From Georgenia daeguensis (GTDB taxonomy: Bacteria > Actinomycetota > Actinomycetes > Actinomycetales > Actinomycetaceae), in the NCBI RefSeq assembly GCF_039537705.1, contig NZ_BAABBA010000003.1, positions 248,001 to 312,000 of the forward strand: 64,000 bases of DNA, in the 5' to 3' direction. How positions within the stretch are numbered: the first letter of the stretch is position 1; every line of letters starts with the position of its first letter. This document shows positions 9,273 to 18,069 of this stretch, one piece after another. A model generated the notes under the pieces. The model had not been told where the DNA came from. It was given only the letters and a program-made list of their open reading frames with translations, and searched no databases. The position numbers were made by a program, and so were the translations under genes.

Positions 9273-9278
9273 TAGCGT
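9273..9278 (+). promoter_or_regulatory. -10 element for leaderless parA transcript
   Basis: TAGCGT lies 7 nt before the GTG at 9286, the spacing expected if transcription starts on the initiation codon. No ribosome-binding site is present. Confidence 0.6.
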
Positions 9279-9285
9279 GGCGAGG

Positions 9286-10161
9286 GTGAGTAGCGAGCAG
9301 CCAGGCCTGATCCCGGAGGGCGCCGTGGGCACCATGCCCGACGCCGACGTCGACTTCCCGGTCCCCGCGCCGCTCGACGGTCACGGGCCGGCCCGCGTCA
9401 TCGCCATGTGCAACCAGAAGGGCGGCGTCGGCAAGACCACGACCACGATCAACCTCGGCGCGGCGCTGGCCGAGTACGGCCGCCGCGTGCTCATCGTCGA
9501 CTTCGACCCGCAGGGCGCCGCATCGGCCGGCCTGGGCATCAACGCCCACGAGCTCGACCGCACCATCTACAACCTGATGATGGAGCCGCGCGCCGACGTG
9601 CGGGAGATCATCGAGCACACCGACGTCGAGGGCCTGGACGTCGTTCCGGCGAACATCGACCTCTCCGCCGCCGAGGTGCAGCTGGTCTCCGAGGTCGCCC
9701 GCGAGCAGGCCCTCGCCCGCGTGCTGCGCCCGGTGCTCGACGACTACGACGTCATCCTCATCGACTGCCAGCCCTCGCTCGGCCTGCTCACGGTCAACGC
9801 GCTGACCGCCGCTCACGGCGTGCTCATCCCGCTCGAGGCCGAGTTCTTCGCGCTGCGCGGCGTCGCGCTGCTGGTGGAGAGCATCGAGCGCGTGCAGGAC
9901 AGGATCAACCCGCGGCTGCGCATCGACGGCATCCTCGCCACCATGGTCGACCTGCGCACCCTGCACTCCCGCGAGGTCATCGACCGCGTCCGCGAGGCGT
10001 TCGGCGACAAGGTGTACAACACGATGATCTCCCGCACCGTGAAGTTTCCCGACGCCTCCGTCGCGACCGAGCCCATCACCACCTACGCCCCGACCCACCC
10101 CGGGGCGGAGGCCTACCGCCGCCTGGCCCGCGAGCTCGTCGCGCGCGGCGACTCGGCCTGA
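9286..10161 (+). CDS. ParA/Soj-family ATPase of the scpAB locus
   Basis: Deviant Walker-A ATPase of the MinD/ParA superfamily. The 291-residue product has KGGVGKT (45-51) preceded by a variable 37-residue N-terminus, the Walker B-like VLIVDFDPQGAAS, DVILIDCQPSLG and the AEFFALRG segment. No parB follows; instead it is directly upstream of scpA-scpB, a conserved actinobacterial arrangement distinct from the parAB operon at the origin. A role in chromosome organisation with condensin is inferred from context. GTG at 9286 is preferred over the in-frame GTG at 9277 because the TAGCGT -10 overlaps the latter. Confidence 0.88.
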   Translation: MSSEQPGLIPEGAVGTMPDADVDFPVPAPLDGHGPARVIAMCNQKGGVGKTTTTINLGAALAEYGRRVLIVDFDPQGAASAGLGINAHELDRTIYNLMMEPRADVREIIEHTDVEGLDVVPANIDLSAAEVQLVSEVAREQALARVLRPVLDDYDVILIDCQPSLGLLTVNALTAAHGVLIPLEAEFFALRGVALLVESIERVQDRINPRLRIDGILATMVDLRTLHSREVIDRVREAFGDKVYNTMISRTVKFPDASVATEPITTYAPTHPGAEAYRRLARELVARGDSA

Positions 10162-10169
10162 CCGTCACG

Positions 10170-11213
10170 ATGCCGCCCGTCGACCCGGCGGCGCCCGCAG
10201 GCACGCCGCTCGCCGACGCGGCAGCCCCCGCCGAGACGGTCGTTGGCGCGGCGCCTGCTGCCGGGGCTTCCGCCGCCGTCGACGCGGTGCCCGCCGGCGG
10301 GGCTCCCGCCGCCGTCGACGCGGCGCCTGCCGTCACCCGGGCCGGCGCGGGCACGTTCGCCGTCACGCTGGCCAACTTCGAGGGTCCGTTCGACCTGCTG
10401 CTGTCCCTGATCGCCAAGCACCGGCTGGACATCACCGAGGTCGCCCTGGCCGAGGTCACGGACGAGTTCATCGCCCACATCTCCGCCCACGCCGACTGGG
10501 ACCTGGGACAGGCCAGCGAGTTCCTCGTCATCGCCGCGACCCTCCTCGACCTCAAGGCCGCCCGCCTGCTGCCGCGCGGCTCCGTCGAGGACGACGACGA
10601 CCTCGAGCTCCTCGAGGCGCGCGACCTGCTCTTCGCGCGCCTCCTGCAGTACCGCGCGTTCAAGGAGGTCGCCGCCTACCTCGGCCAGGAGTGGGACACC
10701 AACGGCCGCTCCTACCCCCGCAGCGTGCCGCTCGAGCCCCAGTTCGCCGCGCTGCTGCCGGAGCTGGTCATGCAGGTCGGGCCGGACGAGCTCGCCCGGC
10801 TGGCCGCCGGCGCCCTCGCGCCCCGGCCCGGCGCCCCGACCGTCGAGCTGTCCCACCTGCACAACCCGGTCGTGCCCGTGCGCGAGCAGGCCACGATCAT
10901 CGTCGACCGGCTGCGCCGCCTGCGCAGCGCCACCTTCCGCGCCCTGACGGAGGACGCCGCGAGCACCGCCGTCGTCGTCTCGCGCTTCCTGGCCCTCCTC
11001 GAGCTCTTCCGCGAGGGGGCCGTCTCCTTCGAGCAGGCCGAGGCACTCGGTGAGCTCACCGTGCGCTGGTCGGGCACGGAGGAGGGGGAGATCGCCGTCC
11101 GCGACGACTTCGACGACCCGCAGGAGCCCCACGACGACGACGCGGCACGTGAGAAGGACCACGGCACGGAGCCCGGCCGGGGCGGACCCGCAGCGAGCGA
11201 GGAGAACCAGTGA
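10170..11213 (+). CDS. scpA: Segregation and condensation protein A (kleisin)
   Basis: Kleisin subunit that bridges SMC heads and binds ScpB in the bacterial condensin complex. The conserved part begins near residue 60 with FAVTLANFEGPFDLLLSLIAK, followed by LDITEVALAEVTDEFI and a C-terminal winged-helix region. The first 60 residues are an Ala/Pro/Val low-complexity extension containing a 12-residue tandem repeat (positions 10251-10322). The last 40 residues are acidic. ATG at 10170 is 8 bp after parA; the extension reads open throughout, but no better internal start is evident. Overlaps scpB by 4 bp. Confidence 0.9.
   Translation: MPPVDPAAPAGTPLADAAAPAETVVGAAPAAGASAAVDAVPAGGAPAAVDAAPAVTRAGAGTFAVTLANFEGPFDLLLSLIAKHRLDITEVALAEVTDEFIAHISAHADWDLGQASEFLVIAATLLDLKAARLLPRGSVEDDDDLELLEARDLLFARLLQYRAFKEVAAYLGQEWDTNGRSYPRSVPLEPQFAALLPELVMQVGPDELARLAAGALAPRPGAPTVELSHLHNPVVPVREQATIIVDRLRRLRSATFRALTEDAASTAVVVSRFLALLELFREGAVSFEQAEALGELTVRWSGTEEGEIAVRDDFDDPQEPHDDDAAREKDHGTEPGRGGPAASEENQ
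10251..10322 (+). repeat. Two-copy 36-bp in-frame repeat in scpA 5' region
   Basis: Copies at 10251-10286 and 10287-10322, encoding APAAGASAAVDA and VPAGGAPAAVDA; a third partial copy (APA) follows. It lies in the non-conserved N-terminal extension, so copy number could vary between strains. Confidence 0.8.
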
Positions 11214-11830
11214 GCGAGCACGAGCCGGGGGAGGAGCCCCGGTATGAGGCGGTCCCTGACGACGCCCTGCCCGAGCAGCACCTCACCGCCCTGGAGGCGG
11301 TGCTCATGGTGGTCGACGAGCCGGTCCCGGCGGCCGATCTCGCCAGCGTCATGGGGCTGCCCACCGGCCAGGTGACCGAGCTGCTCGCGGAGCTGGCCGC
11401 CGAGTACCGCGGCGAGCGGGGCGGGCGGCCCCGCGGGTTCGAGCTGCGCGAGGTCGGCGGCGGCTGGCGGATCTTCTCCGCCCCGGCCCACGCCGACGTC
11501 GTCGGCCGCTTCGTCCTGGACGGGCAGACCGCCAAGCTGACGCAGGCCTCCCTCGAGACCCTGGCCGTGATCGCCTACCGCCAGCCCGTCACCCGCGGCC
11601 GCATCTCGGCCATCCGTGGTGTGAACGTCGACGGCGTGGTGCGTACGCTGCTGGCGAGGGGTCTGGTCGAGGAGGCCGGGCACGACGAGGAGGGCGGTGC
11701 CATGCGGTACCGGACCTCCGCGTACTTCCTCGAGCGGATGGGCCTGACCTCGCTGGAGGACCTGCCCCCGCTCGCCCCCTACCTGCCCGACATGGGCAGC
11801 CTTGACGACGTCGACGGAGAGTTCAGATGA
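11210..11830 (+). CDS. scpB: Segregation and condensation protein B
   Basis: Winged-helix dimer partner of ScpA in the SMC condensin complex. The 206-residue product shows the family core: ALEAVLMVVDEPV, GFELREVGGGWRIFSAP, LTQASLETLAVIAYRQPVTR, ISAIRGVNVDGVVRTLL and YRTSAYFLERMGL. Length is normal. GTG at 11210 overlaps the scpA stop and has a GAGGAGAA ribosome-binding site; its own stop overlaps the rluB ATG. Confidence 0.95.
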   Translation: MSEHEPGEEPRYEAVPDDALPEQHLTALEAVLMVVDEPVPAADLASVMGLPTGQVTELLAELAAEYRGERGGRPRGFELREVGGGWRIFSAPAHADVVGRFVLDGQTAKLTQASLETLAVIAYRQPVTRGRISAIRGVNVDGVVRTLLARGLVEEAGHDEEGGAMRYRTSAYFLERMGLTSLEDLPPLAPYLPDMGSLDDVDGEFR

Positions 11831-12570
11831 CAGACCAGCACGTGCCCGAGGGCGTCCGCCTGCAGAAGGTCCTGGCGGGTGCGGGCCTCGGGTCCCGGCG
11901 CGCGTGCGAGGACATCATCGCCGCCGGCCGGGTGACCGTGAACGGTCAGAAGGTCCGTGAGCTCGGCACCCGCGTCGACCCGCGCACCGCCGTCATCCAC
12001 GTCGACGGGCTGCGCGTCCAGCTGGACGACTCCGTCGTGACCCTGGCGCTGAACAAGCCCGAGGGCGTGGTCTCCACCATGGACGACGAGCACGGCCGCC
12101 CCTCCCTCGCCCAGTACGTCGCGGACCGGCCCGAGCGGCTCTTCCACGTCGGCCGCCTCGACGCCGAGACCTCCGGGCTGCTCCTGCTGACGAACGACGG
12201 CGAGCTCGCCCACCGGCTCACGCACCCCTCCTACGAGGTGCTCAAGACGTACCTGGCCACCGTCGAGGGCCGCGTGTCCCGCGGCCTCGTCAAGCAGCTC
12301 GAGGCAGGTGTCGAGCTCGAGGACGGGCCCGTGCGCGTGGACTCCTTCACCGTCAAGGAGGTCGTCCCGGACCAGTCGCTGGTCGAGGTGGTCCTTCACG
12401 AGGGCCGCAACCACATCGTCCGGCGACTCATGGCGGAGGTCGGTCACCCGGTCATCAAGCTGACCCGGACCCGGATCGGGCCCATCGTCCTGGGGAACCT
12501 GCGCCCGGGCAGCACGCGGGTGATCGGCGGCGCCGAGCTCGGCTCGCTGATGAAGGCCGTCGACATGTAG
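11827..12570 (+). CDS. rluB: 23S rRNA pseudouridine synthase, RluB/RsuA family
   Basis: Converts a uridine of rRNA to pseudouridine. The 247-residue protein has an N-terminal S4 RNA-binding domain (RLQKVLAGAGLGSRRACEDI, about residues 11-55) and the RsuA/RluB catalytic domain with the nucleophilic aspartate D112 in VGRLDAETSGLLLL, plus EGRNHIVRRLMAEVGHPV. The scpB-rluB order is widespread in Firmicutes and Actinobacteria and supports RluB over RsuA, but the exact target uridine is not shown. ATG at 11827 overlaps the scpB stop. Confidence 0.92.
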   Translation: MTDQHVPEGVRLQKVLAGAGLGSRRACEDIIAAGRVTVNGQKVRELGTRVDPRTAVIHVDGLRVQLDDSVVTLALNKPEGVVSTMDDEHGRPSLAQYVADRPERLFHVGRLDAETSGLLLLTNDGELAHRLTHPSYEVLKTYLATVEGRVSRGLVKQLEAGVELEDGPVRVDSFTVKEVVPDQSLVEVVLHEGRNHIVRRLMAEVGHPVIKLTRTRIGPIVLGNLRPGSTRVIGGAELGSLMKAVDM

Positions 12571-12627
12571 CTGCCGCTGTGAGCGGGTGCACCCGGGCCC
12601 GGTCCGGAGCCCCGGCCACGGTGGCGG

Positions 12628-12633
12628 TACCCT
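12628..12633 (+). promoter_or_regulatory. -10 element for leaderless tyrA transcript
   Basis: TACCCT is exactly 6 nt before the GTG at 12640 with no ribosome-binding site between them, so a leaderless mRNA is likely. Confidence 0.6.
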
Positions 12634-12639
12634 CGCCTG

Positions 12640-13767
12640 GTGCCTGAGAACGCCCCCACCAGCCCTGTCGCGACGACGGGACCGGTGAAGGTCGTCGGCA
12701 CCGGGCTGCTGGGCGCGAGCCTCGGCCTGGCGCTGCGCGCGGCAGGCGTCGCCGTCCAGCTCGCCGACGCCTCACCCACCGCGCTCGCCCTGGCCCGCGA
12801 CGTCGGCGCCGGCACGCCCGCCGCCGACGGCGACCCCGAGCCGGTCCTCGTCGTCGTCGCGACCCCGCCCGACGTCGCCGCCGAGACCGTCGTCGCCGAG
12901 CTGGCCCGCCACCCGCGGGCCGTCGTGACCGACGTCGCCAGCGTCAAGGCCCTCATCGCCGACGAGGTCGCCCGGGACGCGGGCGCGCACCTGGACCGCT
13001 ACGTCGGTTCCCACCCGATGGCCGGGCGGGAGCGCTCCGGTGCCGCCGCCGCCGACGCCGACCTCTTCGTCGGCCGCCCGTGGGTGGTCGTCCCCGGGCC
13101 GCACGCCTCGCCCGCCGCGGTGCTGGCCGTGCGGTCCCTGGCCACCGACGTCGGCGCCAGCCCCGTCACCCTCGGGGCGCAGGAGCACGACGACGCCGTC
13201 GCCCTGGTCTCCCACCTGCCCCAGCTCGCGGCCTCCCTGGTCGCCGCCCGTTTGCGCGAGGCGCCCGAGGCGGCGCTGGGACTGGCGGGCCAGGGCCTGC
13301 GTGACGTCACCCGCATCGCCGCCTCCGACCCGCAACTCTGGGCCGCCATCCTCGTCGGCAACGCCGGCCCGGTCGCCCGTGCTCTGCGCGAGGTGCGCGA
13401 GGATCTCGACACCGTCGTCACCGCCCTCGACCGCGCCGCCCAGGAGGGCCCCCTCGCCCCGGGCTCGACCGGCCCGCTGGCCCACGTCGTCGCGGCGGGG
13501 CGCTCCGGCGTCGGGCGGATCCCGGGCAAGCACGGCGGCGCCCCGCGCCGTTACGGCGAGGTCACCGTCCTCATCCCCGACGAGCCGGGCGAGCTCGGGA
13601 GGCTCTTCAGCGAGGTCGGCGAGGCCGGGATCAACATCGAGGACCTCCAGCTCGAGCACTCCGCGGGGCAGCCGGTGGGCCTGGCGATCCTGTCGGTGCT
13701 GCCGTCCGCGGTGGAGCCGCTGGAGGACGAGCTCGACCGGCGCGGCTGGCGCGTGGTGGCCCGGTGA
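12640..13767 (+). CDS. tyrA: Prephenate dehydrogenase with C-terminal ACT domain
   Basis: NAD(P)-dependent oxidative decarboxylation of prephenate to 4-hydroxyphenylpyruvate in tyrosine synthesis. The 375-residue product has the Rossmann motif GTGLLGASLG (20-29), the catalytic-histidine region GSHPMAGRERSG (H125), and the helical dimerisation domain. From about residue 300 it has an ACT regulatory domain (VTVLIPDEPGELGRLFSEVG) expected to bind tyrosine for feedback control. Its stop overlaps a GTG of the cmk frame. The tyrA-cmk-der order is common in Actinobacteria. Confidence 0.93.
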   Translation: MPENAPTSPVATTGPVKVVGTGLLGASLGLALRAAGVAVQLADASPTALALARDVGAGTPAADGDPEPVLVVVATPPDVAAETVVAELARHPRAVVTDVASVKALIADEVARDAGAHLDRYVGSHPMAGRERSGAAAADADLFVGRPWVVVPGPHASPAAVLAVRSLATDVGASPVTLGAQEHDDAVALVSHLPQLAASLVAARLREAPEAALGLAGQGLRDVTRIAASDPQLWAAILVGNAGPVARALREVREDLDTVVTALDRAAQEGPLAPGSTGPLAHVVAAGRSGVGRIPGKHGGAPRRYGEVTVLIPDEPGELGRLFSEVGEAGINIEDLQLEHSAGQPVGLAILSVLPSAVEPLEDELDRRGWRVVAR

Positions 13768-13847
13768 GCGTGCGGCAGGGGCGACGAATGACGACGCAAG
13801 GATCAGGGACGACGACGCAGGGTTCGTCGGCGCGGCAGGAGGACAGC

Positions 13848-14573
13848 GTGGAGCAGGGCAGGCAGGACCGCGGGATCGTGGTCGCGATCGACGGGCCGTC
13901 GGGCTCCGGGAAGTCCACGGTCTCCCGCCGCCTCGCGCGCGAGCTCGGCCTGGCCTACCTCGACACCGGCGCGATGTACCGGGCCGCCACGTGGTGGTGC
14001 GGGCGCACCGGGGTCGACCTCGACGACGTGGCCGCCGTCGCGGCCGCCGTGCGCGCGATGCCGCTGACGATGGTCACCGACCCGCGCGACCCGCGCGTGG
14101 TGTGCGACGGCGTTGACATCACCGACGCCATCCGCGAGGCGGCGCTGACCGCCGTCGTCTCCAAGGTCGCGACGAACCTCGACGTGCGCGCCGAGCTCAA
14201 GCGGCTCCAGCGCGCGATCATCGAGGACGCCGCCGGGGGAGCGGGGGACCACGCGCCGCGCGGGATCGTGGCCGAGGGCCGCGATATCACCACCGTCGTG
14301 GCGCCCGACGCCGACGTGCGCATCCTCCTCCTCGCCGACGAGCAGGCCCGCCTCGCCCGGCGCGCCAAGGAGCGGCACGGCACCGCCGACGCCAGCACGA
14401 TCGAGGCCACCCGCGACGAGGTGCTGCGCCGCGACGCCGACGACTCGACCGTCTCGACCTTCCTGACCGCCGCCGACGGCGTCGTGACCGTCGACTCCTC
14501 GGCGTACGGGGTCGACGAGACCTTCGCCGCCGTGCTCTCCGTGGTCACCAAGGCCCAGGAGGCACGCCGGTGA
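13848..14573 (+). CDS. cmk: Cytidylate kinase
   Basis: Phosphorylates (d)CMP with ATP. The 241-residue product has the P-loop DGPSGSGKST (15-24), LARELGLAYLDTGAMYRA, the AEGRDITTVVAPDADV segment and the LID region. The GTG at 13848 follows a strong AGGAGGA site with 5-nt spacing and gives a normal length. The same frame is open back to 13764 (GTGA overlap with tyrA) and includes ATG 13788, but the extra 28 residues are repetitive (TTQGSG, TTQGSS) and unlike the family. Its stop overlaps the next gene's GTG. Confidence 0.93.
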   Translation: MEQGRQDRGIVVAIDGPSGSGKSTVSRRLARELGLAYLDTGAMYRAATWWCGRTGVDLDDVAAVAAAVRAMPLTMVTDPRDPRVVCDGVDITDAIREAALTAVVSKVATNLDVRAELKRLQRAIIEDAAGGAGDHAPRGIVAEGRDITTVVAPDADVRILLLADEQARLARRAKERHGTADASTIEATRDEVLRRDADDSTVSTFLTAADGVVTVDSSAYGVDETFAAVLSVVTKAQEARR

Positions 14574-15352
14574 GCAGAGCGACCGGGCAGAAGAAGGCCC
14601 CGAGCCGCGGGCAGCGCGTGCGCCCCGAGGACATCTACCGCTGGGGGCCGGTCTGGGCCCGTCAGGTTGGCCGCTTCCTCAACCACATCTGGTGGGACAC
14701 CACCGTGCACGGCGCGGAACGCGTGCCCGCCGAGGGGCCGGTCATCATCGCCTCCAACCACGTCGGCATCGTCGACGGCCCCGTGGTGTTCGGGGCGGTG
14801 CCCCGCGGCTCGCACTTCCTCGTCAAGCAGGAGTTCTTCGACTCGCGGATCGGCTTCCTCATGACCTGGGCCGGGCAGATCCCGGTGGACCGGGCGTCCG
14901 GCCGGGCCGCCCTGGCCGTCGGGAAGTCGATGCTCGAGGAGGGCCGTGTGGTCGGCATCTTCCCCGAGGGCACCCGCGGCACCGGCGACGCCAGCTCGGT
15001 GCGTGCGGGCGTGGCCTGGCTCGCCGTCAACACCGGCGCACCGGTGGTCCCGGCCGCCTGCCTGGGCACCCGGCTGCCCGGCGACCGGCGCGGTCACGTG
15101 CCCGGGCCGCGCTCGAAGCTGCACGTGGTCTTCGGCGACCCCCTCACGCTCGACATGCCCGAGGGCACCAGCCGGCGTGACCGGATGAACGGCGCGATGG
15201 ACCGCATCGGCGCCGGGCTGGCGGCCCACGTGCGCGACGCCGTCGCCCTCACCGGCGTCCCGCTGCCCGCCTCGGAGGCCGACCCGCTCACCGACGGCCC
15301 GACCGGTCCGGACGCGCCTGGTCGTGACGCCGGCGACGGCAAGGGAGAATGA
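14570..15352 (+). CDS. 1-acyl-sn-glycerol-3-phosphate acyltransferase (PlsC family)
   Basis: Membrane-associated acyltransferase of phospholipid synthesis. The 260-residue product contains the catalytic HX4D motif (H64-x4-D69 in NHVGIVDG), a phosphate-binding FPEGTRGTG block near residue 133, and PVVPAACLGT. It lacks strong transmembrane segments apart from a hydrophobic stretch near the active site. GTG at 14570 overlaps the cmk stop. It sits between cmk and der, where many Actinobacteria carry such a gene; the actual acyl acceptor is assumed, not shown. Confidence 0.88.
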   Translation: MSRATGQKKAPSRGQRVRPEDIYRWGPVWARQVGRFLNHIWWDTTVHGAERVPAEGPVIIASNHVGIVDGPVVFGAVPRGSHFLVKQEFFDSRIGFLMTWAGQIPVDRASGRAALAVGKSMLEEGRVVGIFPEGTRGTGDASSVRAGVAWLAVNTGAPVVPAACLGTRLPGDRRGHVPGPRSKLHVVFGDPLTLDMPEGTSRRDRMNGAMDRIGAGLAAHVRDAVALTGVPLPASEADPLTDGPTGPDAPGRDAGDGKGE

Positions 15353-15356
15353 CCCC

Positions 15357-16931
15357 ATGAGCACCGACCCCGCGCGCGAGTCCGCCGCACGACCGGACGC
15401 AGACGTCGAGGACCTGCCGACCGACGCCGACCGCGCCTCCGAGCTCCCCGAGCACCCCGTCGCTGAACCTCCCGCGGTCCCGACCACCGACACCGCCGAG
15501 GACGAGCGCCGCGCCGAGGCGCTGCGCGCCGGGCTCGCCGACTACGTGCTCGAGGACGAGGACCTCGCGGTGCTGCAGGCCGGCGAGGCCGCCCCCGAGG
15601 AGATCGCGCCCGCCGGGCTGCCCGTGCTCGCCGTCGTCGGCCGGCCGAACGTCGGCAAGTCGACCCTGGTCAACCGGATCCTGGGCCGCCGCGAGGCCGT
15701 CGTCCAGGACACCCCCGGGGTCACGCGCGACCGCGTCAGCTACCCCGCCGAGTGGGCGGGCCGCAACTTCACGCTCGTCGACACCGGCGGGTGGGAGGTC
15801 GACGTCGCGGGGATCGACGCCTCCGTGGCGCAGCAGGCCGAGGTCGCCATCGCCATGGCGGACGCGGTGATGTTCGTCGTCGACGCCACCGTCGGCCCCA
15901 CCGACACCGACGAGCAGGTGGTGCGGCTGCTGCGCCGCTCCGGCAAGCCGGTGGTGCTCGTGGCCAACAAGGTCGACTCGCCGGTGCAGGAGGCTGACGC
16001 GGCCATGCTGTGGTCGCTGGGCCTGGGGGAGCCGTACCCCGTCTCCGCCCTGCACGGCAGAGGCTCCGGGGACGTCCTTGACGTCGCCATGAAGGTCCTG
16101 CCCGAGGTCTCCGCCGTCGCCGGGAAGCTGCCCGCCGGCGGGCCGCGGCGGGTGGCGCTCGTGGGACGGCCGAACGTCGGGAAGTCCTCGCTGCTGAACT
16201 CGCTGGCCGGCTCGGAGCGGGTGGTCGTGCACGAGGTGGCCGGCACCACCCGGGACCCGGTCGACGAGCTCATCGAGCTGGACGGCAAGCCGTGGTGGTT
16301 CGTCGACACCGCCGGCATCCGCCGCCGCGTCCACCAGACCTCCGGCGCCGACTTCTACGCCTCCCTGCGTACCCAGGCGGCGCTGGAGAAGGCGGAGGTC
16401 GCCGTCGTCCTGATCGACGCGTCCGTGCCGATGACCGAGCAGGACACCCGTGTGATCCAGCAGGTCATCGACTCCGGTCGGGCGCTGGTCATCGCGTACA
16501 ACAAGTGGGACCTCATGGACGAGGACCGCCGCCCCTACCTCGAGCGGGAGATCGACCTCGACCTGGTCCAGGTGCAGTGGGCGCCGCGCGTGAACGTCTC
16601 GGCGAAGACGGGCTGGCACACCAACCGGCTCTCCAAGGCGCTCGAGACGTCGCTGGCGTCCTGGGACACCCGCATCCCGACAGGGCGGCTCAACGCGTTC
16701 CTCGGCGAGCTCACCGCGGGCCACCCGCACCCGGTGCGCGGCGGGAAGCAGCCGCGCATCCTCTTCGCCACACAGGCGTCGAACCGGCCGCCCCGGTTCG
16801 TCATCTTCGCCACCGGGTTCATCGAGGCCGGCTACCGCCGCTTCATCGAGAACCGGCTGCGGGAGCACTTCGGCTTCACCGGCACCCCCATCGAGATCAG
16901 CGTGCGGGTGCGGGAGAAGCGGCGGCGCTGA
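15357..16931 (+). CDS. der: Ribosome-assembly GTPase Der (EngA)
   Basis: Tandem-GTPase required for 50S subunit maturation. After an acidic, non-conserved N-terminal extension of about 85 residues, the 524-residue product carries GTPase domain 1 (GRPNVGKST from residue 95, DTGGW, NKVD) and domain 2 (GRPNVGKSS from residue 270, DTAG, NKWD), ending in the KH-like domain. The ATG at 15357 follows AGGGAGAA and is preferred to the slightly longer open frame. Long N-terminal acidic tails are common in actinobacterial Der. The stop overlaps the following ATG (TGATG). Confidence 0.95.
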   Translation: MSTDPARESAARPDADVEDLPTDADRASELPEHPVAEPPAVPTTDTAEDERRAEALRAGLADYVLEDEDLAVLQAGEAAPEEIAPAGLPVLAVVGRPNVGKSTLVNRILGRREAVVQDTPGVTRDRVSYPAEWAGRNFTLVDTGGWEVDVAGIDASVAQQAEVAIAMADAVMFVVDATVGPTDTDEQVVRLLRRSGKPVVLVANKVDSPVQEADAAMLWSLGLGEPYPVSALHGRGSGDVLDVAMKVLPEVSAVAGKLPAGGPRRVALVGRPNVGKSSLLNSLAGSERVVVHEVAGTTRDPVDELIELDGKPWWFVDTAGIRRRVHQTSGADFYASLRTQAALEKAEVAVVLIDASVPMTEQDTRVIQQVIDSGRALVIAYNKWDLMDEDRRPYLEREIDLDLVQVQWAPRVNVSAKTGWHTNRLSKALETSLASWDTRIPTGRLNAFLGELTAGHPHPVRGGKQPRILFATQASNRPPRFVIFATGFIEAGYRRFIENRLREHFGFTGTPIEISVRVREKRRR

Positions 16932-17995
16932 TGGGAGCGGGGTCCGGGGCGGCGCGGCCGGGCGACGCGCGGCCCGCACCGCGTGAGCAGCGGCCGCAAC
17001 GGCTGCTGCGCTGGGGCCTGCCGCGCGACCCGCGCGCGTCCGAGCACGTGCTCGGCTTCGCCGTCACGACCGTCCTGACCATCGCGGTCACCCGCGGCGT
17101 CCTGCAGCTGACCGGCTTCCCCCAGGTGGGCGGCGACGCCCTGCACGTCGCCCACGTGCTGTGGGGCGGCCTGCTCATGGGCGTGGCGGTCGTGCTGACG
17201 CTGTCCTTCGCCGGGCCGGTGGTGCGCCCGCTGGTCGCGTTCGTGGGCGGCATCGGGTTCGGGCTGTTCATCGACGAGGTGGGCAAGTTCCTCACCCACG
17301 ACAACGACTACTTCTTCAGCCCCGCGCCGATGATCATGTACGTCACGCTCGTGCTGGTGATGCTCGGGGCCGACGCGCTGCACGGCCGCCGGGCCCACCA
17401 CCCGACCGAGTACCTCGCGGCCGCGGCCGACCACGCCGTCGCCGGCCTGGCCGGCGGGCTCAGCCCCGAGCGGCGCGCCGTCGCCGAGGACCTCCTCACC
17501 CGGGGCCGCGAGGCCGCCGGTGCGGCGGAGACCGCAGCGCTCCTGCGGGCCGTCCCCAGCGACGACGTCGAGGCGCCCGACCCGCTCGACGCCTCGGCCC
17601 GGCGCCTGCGGGCCCTGTTCCGCGCCGTCGTGACGCGGGAGTGGGCCACCCGGACGACGACGGCGCTGCTCGCCGTCGTCGCGCTCGGCACGGTGGTCAC
17701 CGTGGTCGCGACCTGGGGCCAGGACCCGGGCTGGGCGGAGATCGGCGCGGTCGCCTCCGTCGGGCTGTCCCTGGTGGCCGGCGTGCGCGGCTGGACCCTG
17801 CTCCGGAGCGACCGCTACCGGGCCTTCCAGTGGCTGCGGCGGGCGGTGCTCGTCAACCTCTTGCTCACCCAGGTGGCACTGTTCCGGATCGAGCCGTGGG
17901 CGGCCACGCTCGGGCTGTTCCTGGCGCTGCTCACTCTCGGCGTGATCGCCTCCGAGAAGCACCGTCTCGAGCGGCTGCACCTGGTCGAGGTCTGA
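16931..17995 (+). CDS. Polytopic membrane protein of unknown function
   Basis: 354 residues with roughly eight hydrophobic segments: four in the N-terminal half (for example HVLGFAVTTVLTIAVTRGVL and APMIMYVTLVLVMLGADAL), a soluble middle of about 100 residues, and four more at the C-terminus. A conspicuous polar motif, FIDEVGKFLTHDNDYFF, sits at the end of the third segment; I recall similar stretches in uncharacterised membrane proteins of other bacteria but cannot assign a function. The Asp/Glu/Lys/His cluster could bind a ligand or ion (inference). ATG at 16931 overlaps the der stop, so it is probably co-transcribed with der. Confidence 0.75.
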   Translation: MGAGSGAARPGDARPAPREQRPQRLLRWGLPRDPRASEHVLGFAVTTVLTIAVTRGVLQLTGFPQVGGDALHVAHVLWGGLLMGVAVVLTLSFAGPVVRPLVAFVGGIGFGLFIDEVGKFLTHDNDYFFSPAPMIMYVTLVLVMLGADALHGRRAHHPTEYLAAAADHAVAGLAGGLSPERRAVAEDLLTRGREAAGAAETAALLRAVPSDDVEAPDPLDASARRLRALFRAVVTREWATRTTTALLAVVALGTVVTVVATWGQDPGWAEIGAVASVGLSLVAGVRGWTLLRSDRYRAFQWLRRAVLVNLLLTQVALFRIEPWAATLGLFLALLTLGVIASEKHRLERLHLVEV

Positions 17996-18069
17996 CGGGC
18001 GCCAGTCGCCTCGCGATCCCCTGAGGACGATGCGCGCTTGGGCTCCCGTCGGCGGCGCCGCGCTGGAGA

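Larger units (their letters stand above)
8981..9285. other. Intergenic region xerD-parA with tandem repeat and parA promoter
   Basis: 305 bp without a credible gene. It contains the post-xerD inverted repeat, a three-copy 19-bp tandem repeat at 9127-9183 and a TAGCGT -10 element immediately before parA. The remainder is plain GC-rich sequence. Confidence 0.6.

Noticed and set aside
9286..10161. ParA as plasmid partition system
   Set aside because: No parB or centromere; it is joined to scpA-scpB in a conserved chromosomal arrangement.
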